Assembly (NCBI RefSeq): GCF_031143425.1
Contig: NC_090439.1
Coordinates: 641,143,465-641,207,464, forward strand
Source of the DNA: Pleurodeles waltl
Lineage: Eukaryota > Chordata > Amphibia > Caudata > Salamandridae
Direction: 5' to 3'
DNA length: 64,000 nt
Of the stretch, positions 10,967-23,338 are shown in pieces (position 1 is the stretch's first letter; every line of letters starts with the position of its first letter). The notes under the pieces are model-generated. The model had not been told where the DNA came from. It saw only the letters and a program-made list of their open reading frames with translations, and searched no databases. The position numbers and the translations under genes were made by a program.

Positions 10967-12587
10967 AGTACAACCCTACATCATCCCTCAATGAGAGGAT
11001 GAGAAGAAGACACCATAATCTATTAGTACAAATAGGTCCTTATACTGGTACTTCACCTTATTTAGGTAGTTCAGACCAATCAGGGCATCCGTGAAGGTAC
11101 TAGGTACTATTCTACTCTGTCAAATGCTTTTCTTGGCCTCCAGCAAGACCACAATTGTGTTGTCACTTTTGTCACTCAGTGTCCACAATGCTTGAGAGCA
11201 GGATTAGGTGATTTCATGATGTGAGTTGGAGTTCTGCCCTGCACGGCAGGCATCCAGTCCACAATTAGCACTGAGTATACGGCCCATTTGCAGCCGCCAA
11301 GCCTCCAGGCTCCTGAACCCAGAAGGGGGAGAAGGTGTCAAGTCATGAGCATTGGTGGTGGAGACTGGGGTGCACACATCTGAGGCTTTCTCATCTTCGA
11401 TGCTGCCTACCCTCATCTCTCAGTGGCAGCACCCAACAATATCAGAACCGGCTTCTAGGTCCTCAGGGACTACTCACAATCATGGGCAGTCAGTAACAAC
11501 TAAAATTTCACTCCAGGTACATGGTGTTATGCTGGGGAAAGTTGGGGTGCAGGAGACCGCTATTGTAGATCAGGTCAAGCCACGGCTCCAGCATTAGTAA
11601 TCCTAATATGGTTCTAGAGAAACATCCTGTACACAATTCATAATGAACATTAAACCTGTCAGATGTCTATGCGACAGAGGTTTACTTTTATGATTTGCAT
11701 AGATTTCCAACTTTTATGCAATTCATAAAAAAAATCTATTGAAGTGAGAGACATCATGAATTTCCATGCACAATACTCCCAGTAGTGGCTGGTTATCGTT
11801 GACTGTACGCATGTGTTGTTTTGGGCAATTACTACCCTTAGAATAACTTTTTTTGACAAACATTGTAGCCTACGATTCGTCATTAAATATTCTAATACTT
11901 TAATTTTGTGTGAAGCAAGGCTCATTTTTCCCATATTGAACGCTTGCCTTTTACAATAACAATTTGAGAGAATGTTGGCAAAATGGTCCCTTTTTCTGCA
12001 CAATTTAGCCCAAATATCTCTAAAAAACAATGACTATAAATAGAGTTCATAAAATGCAATAATTAGATGGTGAATTTGTACATAGTATCTTTCTTCACAA
12101 ATTGCGACGCTACTGTGCATGGGCCCTAGTGCAAGGAAAGAAATTGGCCCCCTGACTGCTGTTTGAATTATAAAATACAGAAATAATTAGAACCCTGGTG
12201 CCACTGCGCCTGCTGCACCAGTGGGCACTACTCCCCTATTCTCCACTTCTGCATTTCACTTCCTTTTCATGCTTCCATGCTGCTATTCCAAATGGGTTTT
12301 CCGTCATGTATAGAATGAGAATCTCCTTGCAAACAGAACGTTGGACAGTTGTATTCATATGAAACTGCACAACTCTTACAGTTTCAGGTGTAAACAGCAG
12401 AGCTACAGATTTTAGAAGCTCATACAATAGTGCTATGACGCATGTTATGGAGGCTTATTGGTTTGGACAACACACATGTTTAATCAATCTTGAAGGTTAA
12501 GGACGACAACAACAGTAGTAATTATCAAACTTAAAGACATTATATTTTAGGAAAATAATCTAAATTCCTCCAAAACAAAAGGACATA
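10967..12587. other. Unannotated stretch
   Basis: AT-rich DNA with short unassigned frames only. No TIR, LTR end or spliced exon is recognised up to the left TIR of E1. Confidence 0.45.
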
Positions 12588-13559
12588 GGTGGCCATTATG
12601 ACATTGGCAGTGTACTGACTGCCACTGTTAAAGTAGCGGTAATACCTCCAACAGCATGGTAGTAATTACTGCCAAATTATGACCATGACGGTGAGACCTT
12701 CCATAGACAGGCAATGTACCACACCAACCATCACCTACAGCCAGGTGGAAGTCAAGGTACCGCCCTCCATATTATGACATAGTAAACTGGTAGGATTTCT
12801 GGAGCGGTAGCAACGCCATCGAAAGCCTGGCTGAAAAATATCACAGAAAACAAAAGATTCGCCATCAGGGAAACAGAGGACTCTGCGGCCGCCATGGAAC
12901 CAGAACCTCAAGTCTTCCAGATGCTCTACCACGCCATGGCCGTCCTGGAGCACCAACGCCGACGAAGATGATGACGGTGAGTACAGCCACCTAGCACACA
13001 AGGTAAGGAGGGAGGAAAAGGAGAGTGACATGCACATGCACACGCACAACACACACCATACACACACACCACACACACATAACCAGCTGCAGAGTAAATT
13101 GACTGTACCAGGCCCAAGGAGCAAATAATGCAATACAAAAATCTTAAATGAACACTGGAATTTGCTGCCAACAGCCTCCATAATGTATTATGAATTCAAA
13201 ATACAGATTTCAATGTACAGATTGGGCCAATGGGCAGTCCAAAGTACCAAAGGGACACATGGCCACAGGGCATAGTCCAAGCCCCAACTTGACTCTGACA
13301 TCATCCGGACTCCACTGTTTAGGGGCATTATGTTGGAAATGGGCAGGCACCTCAGGGGGAAGTGGGGTTGGAGGGGCGCCTCAGCTAGAGTGGGTATCAT
13401 GCTCACTGGTTCTGGAGGAGGCTCCTTGCCCAATAGTCTCTGCAGGGGAGTTAAAGGCCACACTCTCTGGAGTGGGTATCATGCCCAGTGGTTCTGGAGG
13501 TGACTCCTTGCCCTATAGTCTCTGGATTGGGAGTTAAAGGCCACAGTCTCTGGAGAGTG

Positions 13560-16038
13560 GGCTACATGCCCTCAGGTGGTGGAGGGAGCTCCTTGCTTTC
13601 AGGTGGTGGAGGGGGCTCCTTGCTCTCAGGTGGTGGAGGGGGATCCTTGGGTTCTTTCTTGTGATGGCCCCCTTGCCCTTTGTCATGTGATTTGTGTCCT
13701 TGATTCTAGGTCTAGGAGGTGCCTCCACTGATCCCATCCTCTGTCACCCTAGACCTCCATTTTTGAGGAAGAGGTGTGGACTTACTGGGAGTGGCTGCCG
13801 TCCCACTCAGGGGCACCTTAGTGCCAGCAGCACTTGGTGGGAGCAGTGGCAGACAGTTTGGCTAAAGTGCTGGGCTGGGTCGTTGGGACCCTGCACTTAA
13901 AGGCAGGACCGGGGGGAGGGAGAGGGAAGAGGTTAAGATGGGCAAGGAAAAGCTTCTTAGGGACGTTGGGGCGGGATGTGGGAGGAGGGATGGGAGTGGA
14001 GGTAGAGGTAGTGGTTGTAGGGGGTGTACGTTTGCTGGACTGGAGTGCAGGTGCATGGACAGTGTGCATGTGTGAGGTGGATGGCTGGTGGGTGTCTGAG
14101 TGAGAGCGTTTGTGTTTCTTAGGCGGGGGCAGACAGGACAAAGAGGACATGTGGATGATGTGAAGATATATGCAAGTGAGGTGGGTGTTCTGCATGATGT
14201 GGTGATGGTGGTGGAGGCTGTTAATGCAGTGCATGCAGGTGTGAGAGTGCAGAAGTGACTGTGAGTGAGGTGGAGAAGGAGGAGGAGACAGTTGAGGCAG
14301 TGGATGTTGTTGTATGTGCAACTGTCTGTTGTTTGAGTGACTGCTTGTGGCTTGAAGTTTGCTGCCAGTGTTTGTCTGTGCCACTTTTGTGTGATGTTTT
14401 GTGTGCATGCTTGTCTATATGTGTGCATAGGATGGATTGGGGTTGAGGAGACTGGGACTGGGAAGTGGTAGTTGGATGTGGGACGGTAGGACCAGGTATA
14501 CTGGCTGCCATCATAGAGGAGGCCAGCGCCTAAAAGGATCTCTGTAGTGCCGCCAAGCCACTGTGAATGCCCTCCAGGTAGGCATTACAGTGCTGCATCT
14601 GGGATGCCATCCCCTGGATGGCTTTCACTATGGTTGACTGCCCTACAGAGATGGATCTCAGGAGGTCAATACCCTCCTCACTGAGGACAGCATGGCTTAC
14701 TGGGGCAGGGCCTGAGGTGCCTGGGGTGGAGGAGATGCTCACCCTCCTTGGTAAGCGGGCATGGGTAACTCAGTGGGGGGCTACTGGGAGGCGGGTACTG
14801 GAAGGGGGGTGGCAGCTGTACCTGTAGCTGGGGTGGTTCTAGAGGTGTCCACCACCACAAGGGAGCTCGCATCGGAGGAGGATTCAGAGTCAGTGTTGTC
14901 ACCTCCTGTCCCGGACATGGTGCTCCCCTCGCACTCTGTCCCACTGGTCCCCTCGGCATCGGTGCACTTTGCCTCCTGGGCCCGTGGGCTGCATCTCCCT
15001 CACTCACTGTTGCCCCTGCTCCTCTGCCAGATGATGCTAATGCACACTTGGACAGGATGACAGAAAAAAATAGGGGGGGGAGAAAGAAAGGGAGCACTGG
15101 GTAATTACAGCACCAACACCACAGATGGCAGACACATCACCATCACACATAGGGACCAAGATTGAGCAGTATGCACCGCACTGGCCTTCCATTGGCTAGG
15201 TACCACAGCAGGATGAGAGCCACCCCGCCATCTGCACCCCTACTGAGACCTACTAAGCCCTGTTTGACATGGAATGCCACTTAGCTAGCTATCCAGATTT
15301 TGCTATTCAACTATTTACCCTGAGCTGGACCACGCAGCAATGTATGAGCTGGCATTAAGCCACTGACTTAAACCCACCACCGGGATCCTAAGCCAGGCAA
15401 CAAAAATGATTGTTACACACACTGCACTCACACCTTTCTGGTGCTGTGATGCACTCAAACGCCCATCTAGCTCTGGGTTGGCCACCGCCAGTATGCAGGC
15501 CATCAGGGAGGTCAAGTTCCTATGGGCACTCCTCCCTCGTTGGAAGGCCATCTCCAGCTGGGCATCCGCGGTCTTCCGGGCCCAGCATCTCAGGTCTTCC
15601 CACCGGTTCCTGCAGTGGGTGCTCCGCCTGCTAAAGACCCCAAGGGTCTGCACATCCTTGGCGATGGTACGCTACAATCTCTTCTTCTGATGGGCACTGA
15701 CGTGCAGAGGAAACACAGACAGGAGGACACCATTACCCATATAATCCAGCCTGTCACACATATGGCCGTCAAAAAACATTTACCCTCATCAGGCACACAC
15801 ATCACCCGGAGACCTGCATGTACACTACCACCAGCTGTACGCCGCACCCAAATGACACACTGCCAGCACACACACACATCTCCATACAGCCATGTCACAT
15901 GCATTGTCCCCATGGTGTACAAACCTGTTGGTCTGGAGGCTCATACAGCTGTCCATAAAGGGGGAGGACCCCATCCGCCAGGCGCTCCAACTCCTGCAAA
16001 GTGAAGGCATGGGCCCTTTCCCCTGTCACATGGGCCAT
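13560..16038 (-). pseudogene. E1 gene C: TSNARE1-type Myb/SANT-like protein, decayed
   Basis: The exon layout matches E2 and E3. Exon 1 is 16038-15925 (114 nt, starting MAHVTGERAHAFTLQELE) with donor CAACAG|GTTTGT. Exon 2 starts near 15701 and contains RRSTHCRNRWEDLRCWARKT. Exon 3 starts at 15036 after tgtgcattag. Exon 2 has a stop right after its first residues (CAGAAGAAGAGATTGTAG), and the acceptor AG before it has changed to AC. Exon 3 is frameshifted, has CAG changed to TAG at 14532-14530, and breaks up in the Ser/Thr/His-rich tail. A short imperfect CCACCACCTGA-rich tandem array lies at 13560-13650. This is a dead relative of the gene described for E3. Confidence 0.8.
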
Positions 16039-16503
16039 TGCAGGTCCCAGACACAGGTCACAGCAGCATACGCAGTGGAGGTGTTGTCCTGTGAAAAGTC
16101 TGGAATCAAGCGAGGTTATAGTCAGAAAATGGCAGTCATAATCACAGCGGTGTATACCGTCACCGCCGCTGGTGATCCTCATTGGACACTGTACTCCATA
16201 GAGCCCCATTTTAGCCAATGAGGAATAGCTCAGCAGTGCAAGACCGCCTTTCGCCATGACGCCCATGCCGGCAGAGTTACATGACTTCCACCTTTCCCTA
16301 CGTATAGGACAGGCGGTCACCATTTTATGGTGCTGGTACACAATCTTAAATTGAAAACTGCGTCATTGCTGTCAATTGTACATACATTGCCATTTACATA
16401 GTCCAGTAACATACATGGTCAATGTACACTGAAGTGGTGGTTCCATTGTTCAGTTTGTCACTCCCTTCTCATTCTTGTGTCCCTTAGGTAACTACCTCTG
16501 TGG

Positions 16504-17608
16504 AGAAATAAGAGGAGGAGGCAAGCCCCTGTGTACAGACTTCTTGTGGACTTGGCTGCACTGGAGGACAGGCACATAATATTAACCTATAGACTGGACA
16601 TGGCCACAATCACAGAGCTGTGTGCACTACTGGAGCCTGATCTGATATCTGATATCCACAAACCCACTGGGATTCCCCCCTCTTGTGCAGGTCCTATCAG
16701 TGCTCCATTGCCTGGCAACTGGCTCTTTCCAAGTGACAGTGGGCTTGGCTGCAGGAAAGTCACAGCCAATGTTCTCAGTAGTGCTGGCAAGGGTTTTGCC
16801 TGCCTTGCTCAAACACATGTGTAGCTACATCGCTTTCCCCCAAATGGAAGATTTGGCCACTATGAAGGTTGGTTTCTATGCATAGGACATATTCCAAATG
16901 TTATTGGGGCCATTGATGGAACACATAAAGCATTTGTCCCACTCCCCTTCCCCCGGGCCAATAAACAGGTGTTCAGGAATTGGAAGAGTTTCCACTCACT
17001 CAATGTCCAAATGATGCGCCTGGCTAACTAGTATATCTCCCACGTCACTGCCAAGTATCCTGGGTCAGTGCATGACACCTTCATTGTGAGGAATAGCAGC
17101 ATCCTACATGTGATGGCACAACTACAGAGGCACAGGGTGTGGATTATAGGTGACCCTGAGTCCCCACCCAGTGCATCTCAGTGTATAACTTCAGGAGTCA
17201 TCCCCCATGCTATTGTGCAAGGCTAATGTTTGTCCCTCACTTCTTGCAGGTGACTCTGGCTACCCAAACTTGTCCTGGCTCTTGACCCCTGTAAGGAATC
17301 CAAGGACACGGGCTGAGAACAGGTATAATGATGCTCATGGGAGAACCAGGAGAGTTATTGAAAGGACCTTGGGTCTCCTGAAGGCCAGGTTCAGATGTCT
17401 CCATCTGACAGGTGGATCCCTTTGCTATTCCCCTGAGAAGGTCAGCCAGATAGTTGTTGTATGCTGCATAATACACAATCTGGCTGTCAGACGACATGTG
17501 CCCTATCTGCAGGAGGAGGAGGGTGAAAATGCTCCTGTGGCAGTAATGAGCCCTGAGGACAGTGAGGATGAGGAGGAAGAGGATGAGTATGTGAACAACA
17601 GGACATAG
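16504..17608 (+). pseudogene. E1 gene B: HARBI1-type DDE transposase, broken
   Basis: The segment aligns along its length with the intact E3 transposase. It keeps ILTYRLDMATITELC, GAIDGTH (first Asp), GDSGYPNLSWLL (second Asp) and RRVIERTLGLLKARF (Glu), then an acidic tail. Breaks: an extra C in a C-run near 16678 shifts the frame, a one-base loss creates a stop near 16884, there is a TAA-type break in the LAN.YISH segment near 17030, and an early stop at 17606-17608 lies just before the conserved QQYF end. The equivalent of the E3 start codon is not ATG. The coding part is split by a 100-bp GT...AG interval at 17150-17249, which E2 and E3 lack. Confidence 0.88.
17150..17249 (+). other. Intron-like interval inside E1 transposase
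   Basis: The sequence reads ATTATAG|gtgaccctgag...cttcttgcag|GTGACTCTGG. Removing 17150-17249 rejoins IIG and DSGYP exactly across the second catalytic aspartate codon, as found uninterrupted in E2 and E3. Both edges carry the repeated word GGTGAC. It has a good acceptor with a pyrimidine tract. Confidence 0.75.
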
Positions 17609-18115
17609 GTTATACAGCAGTACTTCCGATGACACACAGGTAAGACAGTAGGACTGACCATTCCTCTGATAAATTATTTTTCTGTGCGGCTGTAGCATGA
17701 GAGCAGTCACTTCCTTTGCATCCCAACTGACCATCACCTATGCCTTCCCATTTTGCAGATGTTGGTGTGGTTACAACTGTGTACTGATGTGATGACTACA
17801 AACTGCTACAGGCCATTTTTGGGATGGAATCACAAAGTTCAGGACAATTGCACAAGATGATACAGTTCAAAACATTGCACATTTCTGTCAGATAAAGCAC
17901 TATTACTCAAGTTGTGTTCAAGGGTGTTCATTGCAGTGAACATTATGAAGGAATAGTGCAATGGAATGGGGTGATGTTAGAGGAAAGTCCAGGATATTGG
18001 TCCAGTCTGTTTGTAGCACAGGTCCAGTGTCCAAGGGTGATAGGAAGGGGAGTAATGGCAGTTCAAAGTGGACAAGATGACAGAGTGGAACACAAGGGGG
18101 ACATTCCGGAGGGTC

Positions 18116-19666
18116 TCATTTCCTGGCGATGGTCTTGGTCTTGGCAAGTGTCTCTGGTGTCCGTCTGGGTCGCAGGCAACGTTTGTGGGTTGGTTCACTT
18201 TCTGCAGGGAGAGGGGTGCTGGTGGCCTGTTGGTCCTGTGGCAGGACCTCCTGTCCACAAGCTGCAGCAGATGTGGAGGGCTGTTCAGTTGACTGGCTAG
18301 TGGAAGAGGCCCACTGGTGTGCTCTGTAGTCCCTCATGATGTTGGCCATATCACCCAGCACCCCTGCTTTGGAGACCATGGTTGTGTTGAGGGCCTGCTA
18401 TTATTTCCTGATCTCCTGGTGGTGTTCCTCCTGCAGCCGCTGGTTCTCCTGTATGATGTCTATCACCTGACCCATCTTGTCCTGAGATTGTTGGTAAGCC
18501 CCCGGGACATTAGGGAGTGCCTCCGGGACAGTTAGTTCCCTGGGCCTGTCCTCCCCCTGGCACACAGCTGTCCTCCGTGTGTCCCTGGCTCCCTGTGCCT
18601 GTGTCCCCTGAATGGCGTGCCCACTGCCACTGACCCCTGGCCCCTGATTGTCTTGCCTGTAAGATGTGGACTGGGGTCCCTGTACAAATGGGCACAATAC
18701 TGATTGCTGTGTCCTGGGGACTGAGTTGTGGGGACATTGGGTGGCTGCTGTGGTGTTGGATACTGATGGGGAGGTTCTGTAGTAGACTGGGTGTGGGCTG
18801 GGGTATCCGACTGACCAGTGGTCCCTGATGGGCCTGGGAGTTCATCCAGATCCAGAAGTCCAGAGTTGCTGTCATCACTGAGGGCATCTTCTGGTGGTAG
18901 ACTGGGTAGCGGTGGCACCTCCTCGCCGCTGAGATTGGCTGGGGCACCTGTCGGGATGTAAGTGGTGTATTATGCTACATGTCTGTGACATATTCTGCAT
19001 CCCTAGCTTCCCTTATATTGTTTCTGTTGCTCTACCACCTTTGTTTGTGTATGGTGATGTATTGTGGGATTGTTAGTTCTCCATGCTGTGCATGCATTGG
19101 TGGTTGGTGTACATGCAGGGCTGGGAGGGATGTTCATGCAGTGAGTATGGCATGCAGGGCTTGGCATTCAGGTTAGTTAATTGTGGTGGTGCACTGTGGG
19201 GGATGGAGTGGAGTTATGTGAGTCAGGGTGAGGGTTGGTGGTGGCATGCAGGTATGGGGGGGTGATAGGTAGTAAATATTGACTCACCAGTGTCCAGTCC
19301 TCCGGCAAGTCCATTGAGTCCTCTATGATGCAGTATTGTCAAGATTTGCTCCTCCCATACTGTCAGCTGTTGGGGAGGAGGTGGTGGTCCACCACCAGTC
19401 CTCTGGATAGCGAGCTGGTGCCTTGCTGCTTTGGCACGCACCTTCCCCCGTAGGTCGTTCCACCTCTTCCTGATGACGTCCCTTGTTCGTGGATGCTGTC
19501 CCACGGCACTCACCCTGTCCACGATTCTCCCCCACAGTGCCATCTTCCTTGCAATGGAGATATGCTGTACCTGGGCTCCAAAAAGCTGTGGCTCTACCCT
19601 GACTATTTCCTCCACCATGACCTGCAACTCCTCATCATTGGAACGGGGATGCCTTTGTGGGGACAT
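18116..19666 (-). pseudogene. E1 gene A: NAIF1-like Myb/SANT protein, frameshifted
   Basis: Exon 1 is 19666-19288 (126 codons plus one base). It starts MSPQRHPRSNDEELQVMVEE and carries a SANT/trihelix-like domain at about residues 9-75 with KMALWGRIVDRVSAVGQHP and RKRWNDLRGKVR. It is followed by a P-rich segment and donor CTG|GTGAGT. Exon 2 starts at 18947 after ccgacag and encodes an acidic stretch (EDALSDDSNSGLLDLDELPG), a Ser/Pro/Gln-rich linker, a predicted coiled coil (GAYQQSQDKMGQV, RLQEEHHQE) and a basic end. Exon 1 is open. Exon 2 changes frame near 18690. In other Harbinger elements the Myb-like partner carries the transposase to the ends and into the nucleus. That role is inferred here. 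Confidence 0.82.
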
Positions 19667-19884
19667 GGGTGTTGTGTGGTGTGACTTGCAGTTGCCAAGT
19701 CCTGTGTGCAACCTTCCAAGAAGTTCTTTGTGCACATCACAGCTTAGGTCCCTAGCACTCCATCCTGCAAAACACAGCTTACTGAGTAGTTCTTCGGTGG
19801 CGTGAAAATCCGTTGTGTCGTTCTGCGTGGGCCTCCATTTGCACCTTCTTTGGCCCCACGCTGTGGGACTCCTGTGCATGCTGC

Positions 19885-20845
19885 CTGGTCTTCTCAGGGC
19901 TTTCTGAGTTGCTCAAAGCCCCCTCTGTTTCCCCCTCCTAGGTAGAGGCCACCTGGTCCCTCCTGGTCCCAGACAGTGCCATTTTCCGCTAACCTCGAGC
20001 TTTGCGTGTGCCAAGGCTTGTTGGTGGAATCCAGTGATGCAAACCAGACTGCATTCATCCATCCAGTGTGGGACATCTTCTGCAACAACCAGGAACCTGC
20101 ATCTATCTTCTTTGGTGCAATACTGACTTTGTTTTCTCAGCGGTGGTTCTTCTTTTGCACCTTCATCCGGGTTAGCAGGGGCTCCTGTTCTCCCTGGACA
20201 TTTCAGTGCTTCATGGACTTGGTCCCCTTCTTCCACAGGGTTTCATGTACAGGCATCCATCATTGATGTCTTGCAGTCTCTTCTGGTTCTTGCATAATCT
20301 TCTATCACAACTTATTGTGTGTTTCAGGACGCTTACTGTGGTTTACTCCTGTTTTCCTGGGCTCTGGGTTGGGGTCTATTATTTACCGTTGGTGTTTTCT
20401 TCACTCCTAGTGCCCCTCTTTATGCTACACTTGCCTAGGTAGGAAACCGACTTTTGCATTCCACTATTTTAGTATATGGTTTGTGTTCCCCCTAGGCCCA
20501 TTGCAACCTATTGTGATTTTCACTGTTTGCACTGTTTTCTAACTATTTACTTACCTGTTTTTGGTTACTAGTGTACATATTGTGTATAATACTTACCTCC
20601 TAAGGGAATATAGTCTCTAAGGTATTTTTGGCATTGTGTCACTACAATAAAGTATGTTTATTTTTGTATAACTGAGTAATGTCTTTAAAGTGTGTGAGTG
20701 CTACATGACTACAGTGGTATTGCAAGAGCTTTGCATGCCTCCTAGTTCAGCCTTAGCTGCTCTGCCTACAGCTACCTCTAGACAGCCTGGCTTCTAGGCA
20801 CTGACTACATTTCACTAGTAAGGGATAACGGGACCTGGTATTGTT
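19885..20845 (+). repeat. LTR-like fragment with polyadenylation signal
   Basis: A non-coding block abuts the broken right side of E1. It has a polyadenylation signal AATAAA at 20646-20651 followed by a T/G-rich stretch, and ends near GGATAACGGGACCTGGTA. This looks like the R/U5 end of an LTR. No matching second copy is in the window, so family and exact limits are uncertain. Confidence 0.35.
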
Positions 20846-21057
20846 CTGATCCCAATATAATGTTAGTCATTTATAGCATAGTCTGTGCATTGTTGTCATA
20901 TAATTTAAATACAACAGCATGCAAGAAAGAATCTATCCTTGTGTGGAGGTAATACTTGTGAAAACTTGATGAAAGTAACAAATAAGTATTTGAGAATATG
21001 TTTTTCATGAAAGTGACACGCTGTTATTTCACAATTGCGGGTTTTCATGAACATTAT

Positions 21058-21412
21058 GGCCCTCATTATGACACTGACGGTAAGTCCTGCTTACCGCCCG
21101 GTTCGCCATATTATGACACACAGACACTAAAGCGACAGAATACTGCCACAAACACATATCCGCCAGACCAAAGGTTAGTGTTAAACTGTTGGTACAAACA
21201 CCCATACTGTTATGCCAACAAAACAACGCCCTCCACATTATGACCCACGAATCACCACAGAGACATTCAACAGCGGTAAACAGTTGGCGGTATACACCGG
21301 CGCGGTCAGAATGGGCACCCAAGTACAACACAACACAAAACTGGCTGATACTAAAAACACACACCTGATACTGATAAACACTCCTCACCCACCCACCCAC
21401 AGCACTATAAAA
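21058..21412 (+). mobile_element. Harbinger element E4, left terminal fragment
   Basis: The fragment begins GGCCCTCATTATGACACTGA and then runs parallel to the first 400 bp of E2. Shared features are a hairpin-like GTAAGTCCTGCTTACCGCC, CCGCCA(G/C)ACCAAAGGT, the CGGTATACACCG block, ACACACACCTGATAC and a TATAAAA box at 21406-21412. It is cut there by a reversed LINE, and the remainder resumes at 23339. No coding part survives. Confidence 0.75.
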
Positions 21413-23338
21413 TCAATCAATCAATCAATTTGTAAAGTGCACTACATAACCGCATAAGTGCACTACATAACCTTGTTTCAAGGTGCTGGGGGGGGTGCTG
21501 CTACTGCACGAAGAGCCAAGTCTTGAGTTTTCTGATTGAAAGACGGTCCTGGGTCTGTCGTAGGTCCGACGGGAGGGTGTTCCAGGTCTTGGCGGCGAGG
21601 TACGAGAATGATCTGCCGCCAGAAGATTTGCGCCGGATGCGGGGGATGGAGGCGAGGGTGAGGTTTGCGGAGCGGAGATGCCGGGTTGGGGTGTAGAAGC
21701 TGAGTCTGTTGTTCAGGTATGTTGGTCCGGTGTTGTCGAGTGCCTTGTGTGCATGGGTGAGGAGCTTGAAGGTGATCCTCTTGTTGACGGGGAGCCATTG
21801 AAGGTCTCTTAGGTGGGGGGTGATGTGGCAGTGGCAAGGGATGTTGAGGATGAGTCGGGCGGAGGCATTTTGGATACGTTGGAGGCGTTGTAGGAGTGTG
21901 GATGAGATACCGGTGTAGAGGGCGTTGCCGTAGTCGAATCTGCTGCTGACGAGGGCCTGGGTTACTGTTTTTCTTGTTTATGTTGGGATCCATTTGTAAA
22001 CTCTGTGGAGCATGCGGAGGGTGTTGTAGCAGGAGGAGGAGATGGCGCTGACCTGCTTTGACATGTAGAGTCGAGAGTGAAGCCGAGGTTTCGTGCGCTG
22101 TCAGTGGGTGTCGGTGGGGTACCCAGCGTGGCCGGCAACCATGAGCTGTCCCAGGCGGAGGGGGTGCGCCCAAGGATGAGGACCTCTGTTTTCTCTGAGT
22201 TCAGTTTTAGCCGGCTGTCTCTCATCCAGTCGGCGATGGATTTTAGTTCCTCGTGGAGGGTGGTTTTGGCGGTGTGCGGGTCCTTGGTGAGGGAGAGGAT
22301 GAGTTGGGTGTCATCGGGGTAGGAGATGATGTTGAGGTTGTGCTGACGGGTCACTTGTGCGAGGGGGGCCATGTAGATGTTGAACAGCGTCGGGCTGAGG
22401 GATGAGCCCTGGGGTACGCCGCAGATGATGTTGAAGGCTTTGGATTGGTACGGCGGGAGGCGGACTCTTTGGGTTCTGCCGGCGAGGAAGGATGAAGTCC
22501 ATTCGAGGGCCTGGTCCTGGATTCCTGCTGCGTGGAGGCGGGATTTTAGGGTGTGGTGACAGACGGTGTCAAAGGCAGCTGATAGGTCTAGGAGGATGAG
22601 AGCTGATGTTTCTCTATTGTCGAGGTGGCTTCTGATGTCGTCTGTGGCGGCGAGGAGGGCGGTTTCGGTGCTGTGGTTGCGTCTGAAGCCGGACTGGGAG
22701 GGGTTGAGGATGTTGTTGTCTTCAAGGTACTGAATGAGCTGAGTGTTGACGATTTTCTCGATGACCTTTGCCGGGAAAGGGAGCAGAGAGATGGGCTGGA
22801 AGTTTTTCAGGTCCTTGGGGTCTGCCTTTGGTTTCTTGAGAAGGGCATTGATTTCGGCGTGTTTCCAGCTTTCCGGGAATCTTGCAGTTTCGAAGGAGAT
22901 GTTGATGGCTTTCCGTAGGTGTGGTGCGATGGCTGTGTCTGCTTTGTTAAAGATGTGGTGTGGGCAGGGGTCTGATGGTGATCCGGAGTGGATGGAGTTC
23001 ATGGTCTTGCGGGTTTTGTCGTTGCTGATGCTGATCCAGGAGGTCAGTCGGCTGGAGCGGGTGGAGTTTGTGGTGGGTGGGGTAGGAGCGTCCAGAGTGT
23101 GAGGGGAGCTGAAGCTGTCGTGGATGTCCGTAATTTTTCGGTGGAAGGCGGTTACTAGGGCGTTGCATAGTTCTTGGGAGGGGGTGATGTCATTGACAGT
23201 GGTGTTGGGGTTGAAGAGTTCTTTTACGATGCTGAAAAGTTCTTTGCAGTCATGGGCGTTGTTTTCTAGGTGGGTCTTGAAGGAGGATCTTTTTGCTAGC
23301 CTGATGAGTTGGTGGTGTTTGTGTGTGGCATCCTTGAG
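21413..23338 (-). mobile_element. L2/CR1-type LINE inserted in E4 (copy 2)
   Basis: The element lies in reverse orientation. Its 3' tail is an ATTG tandem (seen here as atcaatcaatcaatc at 21413-21429) next to GTGCACTTTACAAA, the usual tail of this LINE group. The 5' end is truncated near 23338, where E4 sequence resumes. At about 1.9 kb it contains only the RT and C-terminal part. It is better preserved than copy 1 at 9000-10966, so it is the younger insertion. Confidence 0.85.
21501..23338 (-). pseudogene. Reverse transcriptase of L2/CR1-type LINE, one frameshift
   Basis: A long open frame covers the RT: LLKKPKADPKDLKNFQPIS, DPSQ/NPSQSGFRRNHSTETALL, LLDLSAAFDTVCHHTL (motif A Asp), GVPQGSSLSPTLFNIYM, and SYPDDTQL (motif C, with Pro replacing the usual Ala but both Asp kept). 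The thumb region follows. Near 21985 the frame shifts. The rest (SSRFDYGNALYTG, LQWLPVNKRITF, KTWNTLPSDLR) then runs in another frame to a stop at 21503-21501. Only one frame break separates this from a continuous 3' half. The endonuclease is absent through truncation. Confidence 0.85.

Larger units (their letters stand above)
12588..19880 (-). mobile_element. Three-gene Harbinger element E1, degenerate, right end lost
   Basis: The outer end at 12588 is GGTGGCCATTATGAC leading into ATTGGCAGT, preceded by ata. It matches the ends of E2-E4. Read in reverse, the order is gene A (19666-18116), gene B on the other strand (16504-17608) and gene C (16038 to about 13560), exactly as in E2 and E3. All three genes are disrupted. 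The opposite TIR, expected about 600 bp beyond the gene A start, is missing. Instead an LTR-like piece begins near 19885. E1 is the most diverged copy here and the only one with an intron inside gene B. Confidence 0.85.

Noticed and set aside
12735..13181. Cys-rich minus-strand frame (148 codons) with VCVVCVYGVCC-type sequence
   Set aside because: It spans a CA/TG microsatellite (about 13025-13080) in the non-coding end of E1, which produces the Cys/Val run.
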